NCBI GenBank assembly: GCA_020630575.1
Contig: JAHDBD010000037.1
Span: forward strand, 1-36,177
DNA length: 36,177 nucleotides
Reading direction: 5' to 3'
Source: Bernardetia sp.
GTDB taxonomy: Bacteria; Bacteroidota; Bacteroidia; Cytophagales; Bernardetiaceae
This document shows positions 15,179 through 24,579 of the stretch, piece after piece. Within the stretch, counting starts at the first letter, position 1; each line of letters begins with the position of its first letter. The notes beneath the pieces are model-generated. The model searched no databases. It worked only from the letters and a program-made list of their open reading frames with translations, and was not told the DNA's origin. The position numbers and the translations under genes are program-made.

Positions 15179-16906
15179 ATGGCTGAAATCCTTATTATGC
15201 CACGCCTTACCGACACGATGGAAGAAGGCGTTGTAGCAAGCATACTCGTAAAAGAAGGCGACACAATAAAGTCAGGCGACCTTTTGGCAGAAATTGAAAC
15301 TGATAAAGCAACGATGGAATGGGAAAGTTTTGTCGATGGTGAAGTTTTATATATTGGCGTAAATGAAGGCGATGGTGTTCCTGTAAATGACCCCGTTTTG
15401 ATTTTAGGCAAAAAAGGAGAAGACATTTCAGACCTAAAAGCAAAGTTTGGACAAAGTGGGGAAAACAAAAACGATTCTTCTGAATCTAAAAAAGAAGAAA
15501 CGAAAGAAGAGCCAAAACAGGAAGCAAAACAAACCGAGTCTAAAAAAGAAGTAGAACAACCAAAACAAGAAAAATCTACTACTAAGAAAGTAGATACTTC
15601 TTCTATTAAAGCTGTTGTACTTCGCATGCGAAAAATGACAGACACCATGGAAGAAGGTGTGTTGGCTTCTTGGCTTGTAAAAGTAGGTGACAAACTCAAA
15701 TCAGGTGATGTTATAGCTGAAGTAGAAACAGATAAAGCAACCATGGACTTTGATATTTATGATGATGGTGAAGTTCTTTATTTAGCAGCAGAAGAAGGCG
15801 ATAGCGTACCAATTGATGCGCCTATTGCAGTTATTGGAGAAAAAGGAGCAGATTACCAAGCACTTTTAGATGCTGAAAGTGGATCAAGTAGTTCGGATTC
15901 TAATAATGAAAAAGAAGAAGAAAAAGCAGAAACAAAAGAAGAAGAAAAATCGGCTTCTATGTCTTCTGCTAATAATAATTCTTCAAATGGAAGTTCAGAA
16001 GGACGTATCTTTATTTCTCCTTTAGCTAAAAAAATGGCAGAAGAAAATGGATATGATATTCACCAAATAGAAGGAAGTGGAGAAAATGGTAGAATTACCA
16101 AAAAAGATATAGAAAACTTTACTCCTCAAAAAGCTACAAAAACAGAAACAAAACAAGTTTCTGAAACACAGTCTAGTCAATCTAATGGACAGCAAGCTCA
16201 AAAAGCAGCTCCAGCTTTTGCACAAGAAGGCACACAAGACGAGAAAGTTTCACAAATGCGTAAAGCAATTGCAAAGAGTCTTTCGGCTAGTAAATTTACA
16301 GCACCTCATTTTTATCTGACTATTGCTGTAAATATGGATAAAGCCATCGAAACACGCAAAATGTTGAATGGGCTTTCTGACACAAAAATTTCGTTTAATG
16401 ATATTGTAATCAAATCAACAGCCTTAGCACTCAAAAAACATCCAGCTATCAATGCCTCTTGGCAAGGCGACACAATTCGTTATTATGATAATGTTCATAT
16501 GGGCGTTGCTGTAGCAGTAGATGACGGTTTGTTAGTTCCTGTGGTTCGTTTTGCAGAAATGAAAACGCTTTCTCAAATCAATACAGAAGTAAAAGATTTT
16601 GCAGGAAAAGCAAAAGACAAAAAATTACAACCTTCAGATTGGGAAGGAAGTACATTTACAATTTCTAATTTGGGAATGTTTGGAATTGAAGAATTTACAG
16701 CTATCATCAATGCACCAAATGCGTGTATTTTGGCTGTCGGTGCAATTACTCAACAACCTATCGTTAAAGATGGTGAAATTGTAGTTGGAAATATCATGAA
16801 GATGACACTTTCTTGTGACCATAGAGTTGTAGATGGTGCAGTTGGTGCAGCATTTTTACAAACACTAAAGGAATTTATGGAAAATCCTTTGAAAATGTTG
16901 GTATAA
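15179..16906 (+). CDS. pdhC: Pyruvate dehydrogenase E2, dihydrolipoamide acetyltransferase
   Basis: A 575-residue protein that transfers the acetyl group from lipoyl-lysine to CoA as the core of the cytoplasmic pyruvate dehydrogenase complex. Order of domains: lipoyl 1 (1-78, lipoylated Lys43 in ETDKATME); a Lys/Glu-rich linker; lipoyl 2 (about 144-221, Lys186 in the same ETDKATM motif); an acidic linker; an E1/E3-binding domain (about 275-314, RIFISPLAKKMAEENGYD); an Ala/Gln-rich linker; and the acyltransferase domain (about 353-575). Catalytic His548 and Asp552 are in DHRVVDG. ATG 15179 begins the lipoyl domain directly. The E1 partner is 4.3 kb downstream on the other strand, so the complex is not encoded as one operon. 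Confidence 0.93.
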   Translation: MAEILIMPRLTDTMEEGVVASILVKEGDTIKSGDLLAEIETDKATMEWESFVDGEVLYIGVNEGDGVPVNDPVLILGKKGEDISDLKAKFGQSGENKNDSSESKKEETKEEPKQEAKQTESKKEVEQPKQEKSTTKKVDTSSIKAVVLRMRKMTDTMEEGVLASWLVKVGDKLKSGDVIAEVETDKATMDFDIYDDGEVLYLAAEEGDSVPIDAPIAVIGEKGADYQALLDAESGSSSSDSNNEKEEEKAETKEEEKSASMSSANNNSSNGSSEGRIFISPLAKKMAEENGYDIHQIEGSGENGRITKKDIENFTPQKATKTETKQVSETQSSQSNGQQAQKAAPAFAQEGTQDEKVSQMRKAIAKSLSASKFTAPHFYLTIAVNMDKAIETRKMLNGLSDTKISFNDIVIKSTALALKKHPAINASWQGDTIRYYDNVHMGVAVAVDDGLLVPVVRFAEMKTLSQINTEVKDFAGKAKDKKLQPSDWEGSTFTISNLGMFGIEEFTAIINAPNACILAVGAITQQPIVKDGEIVVGNIMKMTLSCDHRVVDGAVGAAFLQTLKEFMENPLKMLV

Positions 16907-16947
16907 TGTTTTGAAAAATTATTCTTCATCAAAAATGAAAAAATAAT

Positions 16948-16984
16948 AAAAAAGCCTTTACAAAAATCTGTAAAGGCTTTTTTT
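16948..16984. terminator. Bidirectional terminator after E2
   Basis: AAAAAAGCCTTTACA and TGTAAAGGCTTTTTT form a perfect stem with A- and T-rich flanks. It separates the converging E2 and methyltransferase genes. Confidence 0.9.
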
Positions 16985-17032
16985 ATAGTTAAATATTATT
17001 TTATCTCTAATAATTCTATCAAATTGATATGA

Positions 17033-18310
17033 TTATTTTTTATCTTTATAAAATTCTCGTTTATCATTTTTTACACTTCCTTCATAAATTTCAAAACGCA
17101 TAAAACGACATTCTAACGAGCCATTAAACATTTTTAATTTTGGTTTGGATGAAAGACCAATATGTTTTGCAGCATCCATATTTGAAGTAATAATCCACGC
17201 TGTATAACCTGCCCAGTTTTGTTTGAGTGTATCTCCAATTTCAGCATAAAAAGCATTTATATCTTCATCTTTATCCATTCTCTCTCCATAAGGAGGGTTT
17301 ATGATGATTACACCTTTATCAGCTTTTCGTCTTTTGAACCACGATTTTTCTTGTTCCTTTTCTTCTTCTTGCTTCTCTTGTTCTGTCTGAATTGTTTCTT
17401 CTTTCTCTTCTATTGGTGGTGGCATTAAATCTTGAAAAGCAATATCTTTTAGATGAATATATTTTTTTAGATTGGCTTCAGCAATGTTTGCAGCAGCTTT
17501 ACGAGCTACATTTTTTGAAATTTCTCCTGCCAAAATATAAGGCATATTCTCTGTATTTATTTTTTCCATTTCCTCATCAAAAACTTCTTCCCACAAATCA
17601 GCATCAAAATTTGACCATTTCTCAAAACCAAAAAGAGGACGAAAAGAGCCTGCTGGAATATTGGCTGCCATGAGTGCAGCTTCAATAGAAAGCGTTGCCG
17701 AACCACACATAGGATCTACAAAATCACTTTTTTTATCCCATTTGGAAAGCATAATAAGTCCTGCTGCCAAAACTTCATTCATTGGGGCAAGATTAGTTTT
17801 GTCTCTGTAACCACGCTTATAAAGTGGGTCTCCAGAACTATTGAGCATTACCATACAAACATTATTTTTGATATAGACCTGAATTCTCAAATCAGGATTC
17901 ATAATATCAACCGACGGACGTTTGTCGTATTTTTCTCTAAATTTATCTACAATAGCATCTTTTGTTTTTTGTTCGATATAGCGAGAATGCGTAAATATAT
18001 TTGTACTGAGTGTACAATTAATAGCCAATGTTTCTTCAATAGACAAATACTTTTCCCAGTCTATATTTTTTATCTTGTCATATAAATCATGTTCGTCTTT
18101 GACTTCAAACTCTGCAATTGGAACAAGTACACGCAGAGCAGTTCTGAGGCACAAATTTGCCTTATACATCATTCTCAAATCGCCTTCAAAACTTACAGCA
18201 CGATTATTTAATTGGACATTTTTTGCACCTAAATCTTTTATTTCTTGAAATAAAATTTCATCTAATCCAAACATAGTTTGGGCTGTCATTTGGAAGGTTT
18301 CGTTGAGCAT
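17033..18310 (-). CDS. THUMP-domain class I RNA N2-guanine methyltransferase
   Basis: From ATG 18310 the protein is 425 residues. The longer frame begins at a TTG at 18370 inside a repeated intergenic sequence and is unlikely to be used. A second possible start is the ATG at 18289 (MTAQTMFGLDEIL). N-terminal ferredoxin-like and THUMP regions (about 10-165) recognise structured RNA. The Rossmann methyltransferase domain has the SAM motif DPMCGSATLSIEAAL and the catalytic NPPYGERM, typical of RlmL/YcbY- and Trm14-like enzymes that make m2G in rRNA or tRNA. A Glu/Lys/Gln-rich insert of about 25 residues lies just before NPPY. The exact target is not deducible. It acts alone, convergent with E2. 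Confidence 0.85.
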   Translation of the reverse strand: MLNETFQMTAQTMFGLDEILFQEIKDLGAKNVQLNNRAVSFEGDLRMMYKANLCLRTALRVLVPIAEFEVKDEHDLYDKIKNIDWEKYLSIEETLAINCTLSTNIFTHSRYIEQKTKDAIVDKFREKYDKRPSVDIMNPDLRIQVYIKNNVCMVMLNSSGDPLYKRGYRDKTNLAPMNEVLAAGLIMLSKWDKKSDFVDPMCGSATLSIEAALMAANIPAGSFRPLFGFEKWSNFDADLWEEVFDEEMEKINTENMPYILAGEISKNVARKAAANIAEANLKKYIHLKDIAFQDLMPPPIEEKEETIQTEQEKQEEEKEQEKSWFKRRKADKGVIIINPPYGERMDKDEDINAFYAEIGDTLKQNWAGYTAWIITSNMDAAKHIGLSSKPKLKMFNGSLECRFMRFEIYEGSVKNDKREFYKDKK

Positions 18311-18391
18311 TTTTTTATATTTTATGTCATTGGTTAACACCAACAACGGCGAAAAAGCGATATTTAGCAAATCATTTTAATAAATAACATT

Positions 18392-18399
18392 CAAAGATA
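18392..18399 (-). promoter_or_regulatory. Possible -7 box for the methyltransferase gene
   Basis: TATCTTTG on the minus strand, about 85 nt before ATG 18310. A matching -33 element is not clear. The same box occurs in the related spacer at 21103-21110. Confidence 0.35.
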
Positions 18400-18421
18400 A
18401 AGTCTTTTTTTGAAGGGAACT

Positions 18422-18460
18422 AAAAAACGCCCTAAAAACTTGCTTTCTAGGACGCTTTTA
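18422..18460. terminator. Intrinsic terminator of the 18482-20215 gene
   Basis: AAAAACGCCCTA and TAGGACGCTTTT pair with one mismatch around a 13-nt loop. It lies just past the stop of the upstream minus-strand gene. Confidence 0.65.
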
Positions 18461-18481
18461 CTTTTAGGAAATATTGAAAGA

Positions 18482-20215
18482 TTAATTATTGAAACTAAAT
18501 TTCACAAAACGATATACTTTTTTTCCTTTTGCAAATAATAATAGTTCATTATCTACTACTTGAAAATATAGTTTAGGATAAATATGTGTTGTTTCTTTTT
18601 TATTTTGAGTAATTAATATTTCTCTTGTGTATTTCCCTTGATTATCAATAGTGAGCAAAACTAGTACATCTTCTTTATTTACTGAATATCCATTTCTATC
18701 AATTTTTGATTCATATTTGTATGTTTCATCTTCATCTTTTAATAAGGTATTTTTAATATTATCATTAAAGATAAAATAGAGTTTATCATTTCTGTATATA
18801 ATGGAATACATATCTGGAAACAAAATATTCTCACTAACCTTATTAGGGTCTTTATGTATATGTCCACCTTCCACTACTTGAGATAAAGGAATTTTCTCAT
18901 TCCATAGTGTTTTTCCTTTTGGAGATAAATTCACAACTATAATATCTTCACTATATTGAACTGGTGTTTCAGAAGGGGTAACATTCATACCAATAATCTT
19001 AGTTCTATCATGATAACTACGTACATTTTGTGTCTGCATACTTTTTCCTGATTTATTACTCTGATATTGAGCTGTGATTATTGCTCCTCCATCTTCTTTT
19101 GCTATAACTTTTCGGATATAATAAGAATGTAAGCTAATATCTTTTCCTTTTTCGCTTTTCTTTGCTAGGCGATTTGCTTTACCTTGCTTTTCATTCTTGG
19201 CAATAAACTCTAGGCTAAATTCTTCAAAACTTTCACCTTGTTTTTCAGCCGTTTTTCCATCAAGTCTTAAAAAATAAGTTCCATCAATAGGGTAATGTTG
19301 TCTTTCACTTACAACATTTCTATTCCAGCCACTAATTAATGTTTTATAATCATTTGTATAGAATGCTGTACAAACTACCTCTTGCTGACTATTAAGCATG
19401 ATACTTATATCAGTAAAATATTTTTCTGATGGTAATTCATACTTTTTGAACATAGCTCCCTCATTTAGCTGACTGATTAGTACGTATTCTATCTTTTGAG
19501 CTTTCATTATAGCTAGTTCACTATCCGTAATTTTCCCTAAAGTGTGTGTGTTTCCAAAATTATTTATTAAAGTGGCTTCGTGAGAATACAGATTTGCCAG
19601 ATGAGGTAACTCTACTTCTTTTTGCCAAAGTAAATCAAAAGAAATTGTATTGTGTACTTGCGTGTTCAGCTTATATTTTTCTTGACTTGAATTTTTATTT
19701 GTGTTTGGAGAATAAGAAACTGATAACTTAGACTCATCTGGAGAAACTGAAATATAAAAAACGCTGTCCTTATTGATATTTTTGCCATCTAATAGTGTAG
19801 AGGCTATTTTTTTCATTTGCTCATTAGGCTGTAATGTGTTTTTGTCTATCTCTTGAATAAAAAGTAAATGTTCTTTTATTTTTTCATTTTCTAAACTTGA
19901 AAATAAATAGAATTTATTATTGATGTGCTTGATAGCTACATATTTCTGTTCTTTTTGAGCAAATTCTATTTTCATAGAACTCAAAAAGTTCATCTCTTTA
20001 TCGTATTTGTCTATGTATCTATCTGGATTATAAATAAATCCTTTCTGACTTATTTTGAGAGAATAATAACCATCATCAGATTTTATAATTTCTTTAAAAG
20101 CTTCAAAATTAGACATTTCAGCCTCTTTGCTATATGTAATCTCTAAGTTTTTTACTTGACCCAAAGCAGAAAAACTGTATAAAAACAGAAAAATAGACAA
20201 ATAAATGAATTTCAT
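18482..20215 (-). CDS. Exported protein of unknown function
   Basis: A 577-residue protein with a clear signal peptide (MKFIYLSIFLFLYSFSALGQ). The mature part is rich in beta-strand-like segments, with repeated short stretches of the form KFYLF, KLYFIF and ELLLFAKGKK. This suggests a propeller or other beta-repeat fold, but no family is recognisable. There is no lipobox and no C-terminal sorting domain. It starts 27 nt after the stop of the outer-membrane-like gene at 20243, so the two are probably co-transcribed, with this gene second. Confidence 0.65.
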   Translation of the reverse strand: MKFIYLSIFLFLYSFSALGQVKNLEITYSKEAEMSNFEAFKEIIKSDDGYYSLKISQKGFIYNPDRYIDKYDKEMNFLSSMKIEFAQKEQKYVAIKHINNKFYLFSSLENEKIKEHLLFIQEIDKNTLQPNEQMKKIASTLLDGKNINKDSVFYISVSPDESKLSVSYSPNTNKNSSQEKYKLNTQVHNTISFDLLWQKEVELPHLANLYSHEATLINNFGNTHTLGKITDSELAIMKAQKIEYVLISQLNEGAMFKKYELPSEKYFTDISIMLNSQQEVVCTAFYTNDYKTLISGWNRNVVSERQHYPIDGTYFLRLDGKTAEKQGESFEEFSLEFIAKNEKQGKANRLAKKSEKGKDISLHSYYIRKVIAKEDGGAIITAQYQSNKSGKSMQTQNVRSYHDRTKIIGMNVTPSETPVQYSEDIIVVNLSPKGKTLWNEKIPLSQVVEGGHIHKDPNKVSENILFPDMYSIIYRNDKLYFIFNDNIKNTLLKDEDETYKYESKIDRNGYSVNKEDVLVLLTIDNQGKYTREILITQNKKETTHIYPKLYFQVVDNELLLFAKGKKVYRFVKFSFNN

Positions 20216-20242
20216 AATTTGTAGTGAATAATTGAATATAAA

Positions 20243-20878
20243 TTAGAAAGAATAACCGATTTTGAAGTGAATTGGAAAAAGGAGATGAGAATTTAATAAC
20301 TCTCTTGAATAGTCTTGAGGCTTATTATAGCTAGTAAAACGATAACCTAAGCCGACGTGAACATCTAAAGCAATACGACTAGGATAAATAATACTATATC
20401 CCCAATTTAGATAAATATCACGCATTGTAGTAGTGAGTGTGCCTTCATTAAATGCCCTGTATCTGTATGCTACACTACAAAAAGAGTCTTTATTATCTTT
20501 TCTATTAAAGAATAATTTAGGATGTAACCACAAACTATATCCAGAATCAGAATTGAGTATGGTCTGCTGATACTCCTCAAAGGAATAGCCTACAATATAA
20601 TAAGGACAGATAATACCAGCTCCAAATTCTATATTGAGCAGCTTACTCAAATAAATATCAAAATAAATAGGAATATCTCCATTGAGCATAGCTATTGGAT
20701 TTATTTTGATGCTATTCTTGTAGATTTTGTTTGAAGAGCCTATATCTAAATAATACGCTAGACTATCCAAAGAAGTATAGTTTATACTATCTGTTGATGT
20801 AGTCTGAGCAGATAGCGAAAAGCAAAACCCCAAACCTAGAAATAAGAAAAAACACTTTTTTAGTACCACCGAAAACAA
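20243..20878 (-). CDS. Outer-membrane beta-barrel-like protein
   Basis: A 211-residue protein with a signal peptide ending FSLSAQ. The mature part has alternating hydrophobic strands with Gly/Tyr/Phe turns (LLNIEFGAGIICPYYI, RIALDVHVGLGYRFTSYN) and ends HFKIGYSF, with the terminal aromatic residue typical of outer-membrane barrels. The length fits an eight-stranded barrel. Function is unknown. It is first of a pair with the exported protein at 18482-20215. A TATCTTTG box on the minus strand at 20914-20921 may be its promoter. Confidence 0.6.
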   Translation of the reverse strand: MFSVVLKKCFFLFLGLGFCFSLSAQTTSTDSINYTSLDSLAYYLDIGSSNKIYKNSIKINPIAMLNGDIPIYFDIYLSKLLNIEFGAGIICPYYIVGYSFEEYQQTILNSDSGYSLWLHPKLFFNRKDNKDSFCSVAYRYRAFNEGTLTTTMRDIYLNWGYSIIYPSRIALDVHVGLGYRFTSYNKPQDYSRELLNSHLLFPIHFKIGYSF

Positions 20879-21014
20879 GATTAAAACAAGGACACCATTC
20901 TATAAAACGACTGCAAAGATACCTATTTTCATTGTGTAATGACTTAATTCTTGATAAAAAAAGCATAGTTTTTTCTACTCTCTTATATTGTAGAATTGTT
21001 AATAATTAAATACA

Positions 21015-21067
21015 AAGGCACAACTGGAAATCGAATACATAGTAGTCTACTGAGCTACAATTCCTAC
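21015..21067 (-). pseudogene. Possible tRNA remnant
   Basis: On the minus strand AGGAATTGTAGCTCAGTAG resembles a tRNA acceptor plus D-arm, and TATTCGATTTCC resembles a T-loop. Only ~50 nt separate the ends, the anticodon arm is missing and the acceptor strands do not pair well. It looks like an internally deleted tRNA copy. Confidence 0.35.
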
Positions 21068-21074
21068 AAGCAAC

Positions 21075-21112
21075 ATTTAGCAAATCATTTTATAAAAAAA
21101 ATCAAAGATAAA
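21075..21112. repeat. Spacer repeat shared with 18362-18401
   Basis: ATTTAGCAAATCATTTTA, then TCAAAGATAAA, occur here and at 18362-18401 in the same orientation. In each case a terminator hairpin follows. The two copies imply duplication of a gene-border segment. Confidence 0.5.
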
Positions 21113-21134
21113 ATCTTCTTTTCAAGACATTTAA

Positions 21135-21167
21135 AAAAGCCTTAAAAAATTAGTTTTTAAGGCTTTT
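21135..21167 (-). terminator. Terminator of the E1 gene
   Basis: AAAAGCCTTAAAAA and TTTTTAAGGCTTTT form a perfect 14-bp stem, 19 bp past the E1 stop on the minus strand. Confidence 0.85.
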
Positions 21168-21185
21168 GCTAAAAATAATTATATT

Positions 21186-24100
21186 TTAATACTGCACCAA
21201 TTTCTTTAATTTCTCAACAAAACGCTCATACGGCAAGAAATTTTTCTCTAATTCTGCACTAAATGGAACGGCTGTATCCAAACTTCCTTCACGCATGATT
21301 GGCGCATCAAGGTTTGTAAAGTGATGTTCTGCAATCCAAGCTGAAATTTCGCCACCAATTCCACCTGTTAGGCAGTCTTCGTGTAAAATAATTACTTTTC
21401 CTGTCTTTTTAACTGTCTCCGAAACAGCTTCTTTATCCCAAGGAAGTAATGTTCTTAAATCCAAAATTTCTAAAGAGTAACTATCACCTAGTTCTTCGGC
21501 TGCTTTTCTAGCCCAATGAACTCCCATTCCGTAGGTAATGATACTTACATCTTCGCCTTCTGAAACTAAAGCAGCTTTTCCAATTGGAAGTGTATAATAA
21601 TCATCATAAATATCTTCTGAAATGGCACGATAAAGAGCTTTATGTTCGAAGAAAATAACTGGGTTTGGATCTTCAATAGAAGCATTCAGAAGTCCTTTTG
21701 CATCATAAGGAGAAGATGGATAAATAACTTTCAAACCTGGTGTATGAGCAAACCACGCTTCATTTGATTGAGAATGAAAAGGTCCTGCTGCCACGCCTGC
21801 CCCTGTTGGCATACGAACTACAACATCAGCATTTTGTCCCCAACGGTAATGCGATTTAGCTAAATTATTAATAATTTGATTGAATCCACAGGTTACAAAA
21901 TCAGCAAACTGCATTTCCATAACGGCTTTCCAGCCACGAATAGAAAGTCCTAAACTTGCTCCCACAATAGCAGATTCACAAAGAGGTGTATTTCTAACAC
22001 GTTGCTTTCCAAACTGCTCAACAAAACCATCTGTAATTTTGAAAACGCCTCCATAATCAGCTACATCTTGCCCCATAATTGTCATTTTTGGATAGCGTTC
22101 CATACTCTGACGCAATGAATCCGAAATAGCATCGATTAGGCGTTTTTGAGTTTGGCTACTACTGATTGGTGCAATAAGTTCTTGTTCGTGAGGTGCATAC
22201 ATATCTGCTACTTCATCTTCAGTATTTGGAACAACTTTAGGCAATTCTAAGGCTGTATCTAAGGCATTTTTTATATCTTCAAAAAATCCTTCTCTAATTT
22301 CTTTGACTTTTTCTTCTGTCAGAATATTATTTTCTACTAAGAATTTTTCATAATTTGTAACTGGGTCTTTTTTCTCCCACACCTCAAAAAGTTCTTTAGG
22401 AACATATTTAGTTCCTGATGCTTCTTCGTGTCCACGCATACGGAAAGTTATCATTTCCAATAAAACTGGATGTGGATTTTCACGCATCTCTTTAGCTAAT
22501 GCCCTTACTGTTGAATAAACTTCTAAAATATTATTTCCATCTACCTGAACAGCTTTCATTCCATAACCAATTCCTTTATCAATAAATTGCTTACAACGAA
22601 ATTGCTCATGACTTGGTGTAGAGAGTCCATACCCATTATTTTCTACAACAAAAATGGTAGGCAAATCCCAAACGGCTGCTACATTTAGAGCTTCATGAAA
22701 ATCACCTTGCGAAGTACCACCATCACCTGTAAAAGTAACTGTAATACGCTTTTTGTTTTCCAAAACATCAGCTAAAGCAATTCCGTTGGCAACTGTCAAT
22801 TGAGGACCTAAATGCGAAATCATTCCGACAATATGATGTTCATTTGTTCCAAAATGGAAAGACCTATCTCTACCTTTGGTAAAACCTTCTTTTTTTCCTT
22901 GAAACTGAGCAAAAAGTTTTTCTAGTTCTATTTTACGAGACGTAAAAAGACCTAAATTTCTGTGAAGTGGTAACAAATATTCATCTGTTTGTATGGCTTC
23001 TGCAATCCCTACAGAAATGGCTTCTTGTCCATACCCTGAAAACCATTTTGAAATTTTGCCTTGGCGAAGCGCAATTAGCATTCTATCCTCAATCAAACGA
23101 GGTTTTAAGAGGGCTTTATAAATATGAATAAGCTGCTCATCAGAAATATCTGTTCTATCAAAAATCATTTCTTCTTCTGAATATGATTTTCTGATTTCTG
23201 TTTTTTCGTCTTGAGAAACAGTAGGTTTTTCTTCTTCAATTTCTTGTTCGAAAATGGCTTCTGTTTTGATTTGTTCTTTGGTATCATTTACTGAATCTGT
23301 CAGTAACTCTACCTCGATTTCTTTTTTGTTTGTTGTGTGTTGTGGCGTTTGCATGTCTTCCTTTTCTATTGAATCTTGGTTTGAATCCTTTAAATAAGTA
23401 TTTTCCAACAATTCAGTTTCCATTTCTAATTCTTGTTGAATAGAACTGATTTTGTCTTCTAAAGACAAAGATATATCATTTAATTCTGTTTCGCTTGTAG
23501 TTTTTGGACTTAGTTCTTTTTCTTTATTTTCTTCCAAATTATTTTTTTCTTTTTTAGCGAATCCATTCAAGTGAGTTTTTGGCTTTGGCAAATCTTCTGA
23601 AAACTCTATATTTTTGAAAAAGTCTGTTTCTGTATCTTCTAATTCAATTTCTAGTTCTATTTCTTCTTTTATTTGTTTTATTTTTTCTTCTTTTGGCTCA
23701 TTTTGTTTGTGCAGATTTTCCAACTCTTCTCTAAGAGCATTCATTTCATCTTCTGAAAAAGCATCATTTCTATCTAAAGGACTAGCAAAATCATTTGGAT
23801 TTTTCTTGCTTTTTATTTCCTCTTGTTTTTCTTCTTCTTTTTGCTCTTCTTCTTCAAGAATCATATCCAAAGGATTATTTGTCTTTTTGTTAGGAGTTGT
23901 ATTGTGAGCTTCTATGATTTTTTCTTCTACCTTTTTGTCTTCTTTGTCTTCTTCTACTTTATTTTCATCAAAAAGCATATCTAAAGGACTAGATTTTTTT
24001 TTCTGAACAGTAGTTTGAGTTTCTGTATTAATTTCTTCTTCTTTTTGCTCTTCTTCTTCCAAAACCATATCCAAAGGGCTAAATGCTTTTTTCACAACAA

Positions 24101-24209
24101 CTTTTTGATTCTCTTCTTTCTTTGCATCATTATCTTTATCTTTTTTTTCTTGCTCTTTTTTAGCTTTTGCTTCCTGTTCGGCTTTTAGTGCTAGTTCTAG
24201 TGGATTCAT
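21186..24209 (-). CDS. Pyruvate/2-oxoacid dehydrogenase E1, fused alpha-beta, with long acidic N-terminal extension
   Basis: A 1007-residue protein. The alpha part (about 355-670) has the E1 alpha start IYKALLKPRLIEDRM and the ThDP motif GDGGTSQGDFHEALN (Gly495) ending in ENN (524-525). The beta part (about 685-1007) has RLIDAISDSLRQSMERYP, GASLGLSIRGWKAVMEMQFA and FSAELEKNF. It decarboxylates pyruvate and acetylates the lipoyl groups of E2. The alpha-beta fusion is common in Bacteroidota. Unusual is the first ~340 residues: highly charged, apparently disordered, with [SN]PLD[MR] at 44-48, 74-78, 112-116 and 143-147 and a related NPLEL at 2-6. E2 also has Glu/Lys-rich linkers, so the extension may tether E1 to the E2 core. 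I place it with pyruvate dehydrogenase because of the nearby E2; a branched-chain substrate is not excluded. Confidence 0.9.
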   Translation of the reverse strand: MNPLELALKAEQEAKAKKEQEKKDKDNDAKKEENQKVVVKKAFSPLDMVLEEEEQKEEEINTETQTTVQKKKSSPLDMLFDENKVEEDKEDKKVEEKIIEAHNTTPNKKTNNPLDMILEEEEQKEEEKQEEIKSKKNPNDFASPLDRNDAFSEDEMNALREELENLHKQNEPKEEKIKQIKEEIELEIELEDTETDFFKNIEFSEDLPKPKTHLNGFAKKEKNNLEENKEKELSPKTTSETELNDISLSLEDKISSIQQELEMETELLENTYLKDSNQDSIEKEDMQTPQHTTNKKEIEVELLTDSVNDTKEQIKTEAIFEQEIEEEKPTVSQDEKTEIRKSYSEEEMIFDRTDISDEQLIHIYKALLKPRLIEDRMLIALRQGKISKWFSGYGQEAISVGIAEAIQTDEYLLPLHRNLGLFTSRKIELEKLFAQFQGKKEGFTKGRDRSFHFGTNEHHIVGMISHLGPQLTVANGIALADVLENKKRITVTFTGDGGTSQGDFHEALNVAAVWDLPTIFVVENNGYGLSTPSHEQFRCKQFIDKGIGYGMKAVQVDGNNILEVYSTVRALAKEMRENPHPVLLEMITFRMRGHEEASGTKYVPKELFEVWEKKDPVTNYEKFLVENNILTEEKVKEIREGFFEDIKNALDTALELPKVVPNTEDEVADMYAPHEQELIAPISSSQTQKRLIDAISDSLRQSMERYPKMTIMGQDVADYGGVFKITDGFVEQFGKQRVRNTPLCESAIVGASLGLSIRGWKAVMEMQFADFVTCGFNQIINNLAKSHYRWGQNADVVVRMPTGAGVAAGPFHSQSNEAWFAHTPGLKVIYPSSPYDAKGLLNASIEDPNPVIFFEHKALYRAISEDIYDDYYTLPIGKAALVSEGEDVSIITYGMGVHWARKAAEELGDSYSLEILDLRTLLPWDKEAVSETVKKTGKVIILHEDCLTGGIGGEISAWIAEHHFTNLDAPIMREGSLDTAVPFSAELEKNFLPYERFVEKLKKLVQY

Positions 24210-24321
24210 AGTCAGTTTTATTGAAAAGTGAGTTATTTGCTTGTGTTTCTTAGGACGGAAAAATAATTGACAATTTTATAAATTGACAATACATATTTTT
24301 TTTGGATACAATATTCATAGA

Positions 24322-24354
24322 CAAAATTAAGTATAAAGTCACTCTAAATTTCAA
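24322..24354 (-). promoter_or_regulatory. Possible E1 promoter
   Basis: On the minus strand, TAATTTTG (24322-24329) lies 22 nt downstream of TTG (24352-24354). It is about 113 nt before the E1 ATG. The match to TTTG/TAnnTTTG is fair only. Confidence 0.35.
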
Positions 24355-24579
24355 TGAATTTGTAGTCTATATTCTAAAATACGGATTTTTTTTGAAAAAA
24401 GTGTTTTGAAGGAGATAGATTTTCGATAAATATGCTTTAATACTATCTTTGATAGAATATTACAACGATAAAATTACAATCAAAATTTATTATTCTGATG
24501 TAAACTCGGAATTGAAAGCAATCTTTTTATTTGTTTATAGTCACTTTAAAAATGAAGATTACTAAATTAACCGTGATAA

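Noticed and set aside
15097..15744. Minus-strand frame opposite the E2 lipoyl domains
   Set aside because: It is antisense to a well-supported gene, with Ser/Phe-rich composition and no known motif.
18311..18370. Extended methyltransferase start at 18370
   Set aside because: The codon is TTG and the added residues overlap a repeated intergenic segment. ATG 18310 fits the family better.
23614..23907. Plus-strand frame opposite the E1 extension
   Set aside because: It is a low-complexity Ser/Phe-rich mirror of the Glu/Lys codons on the coding strand.
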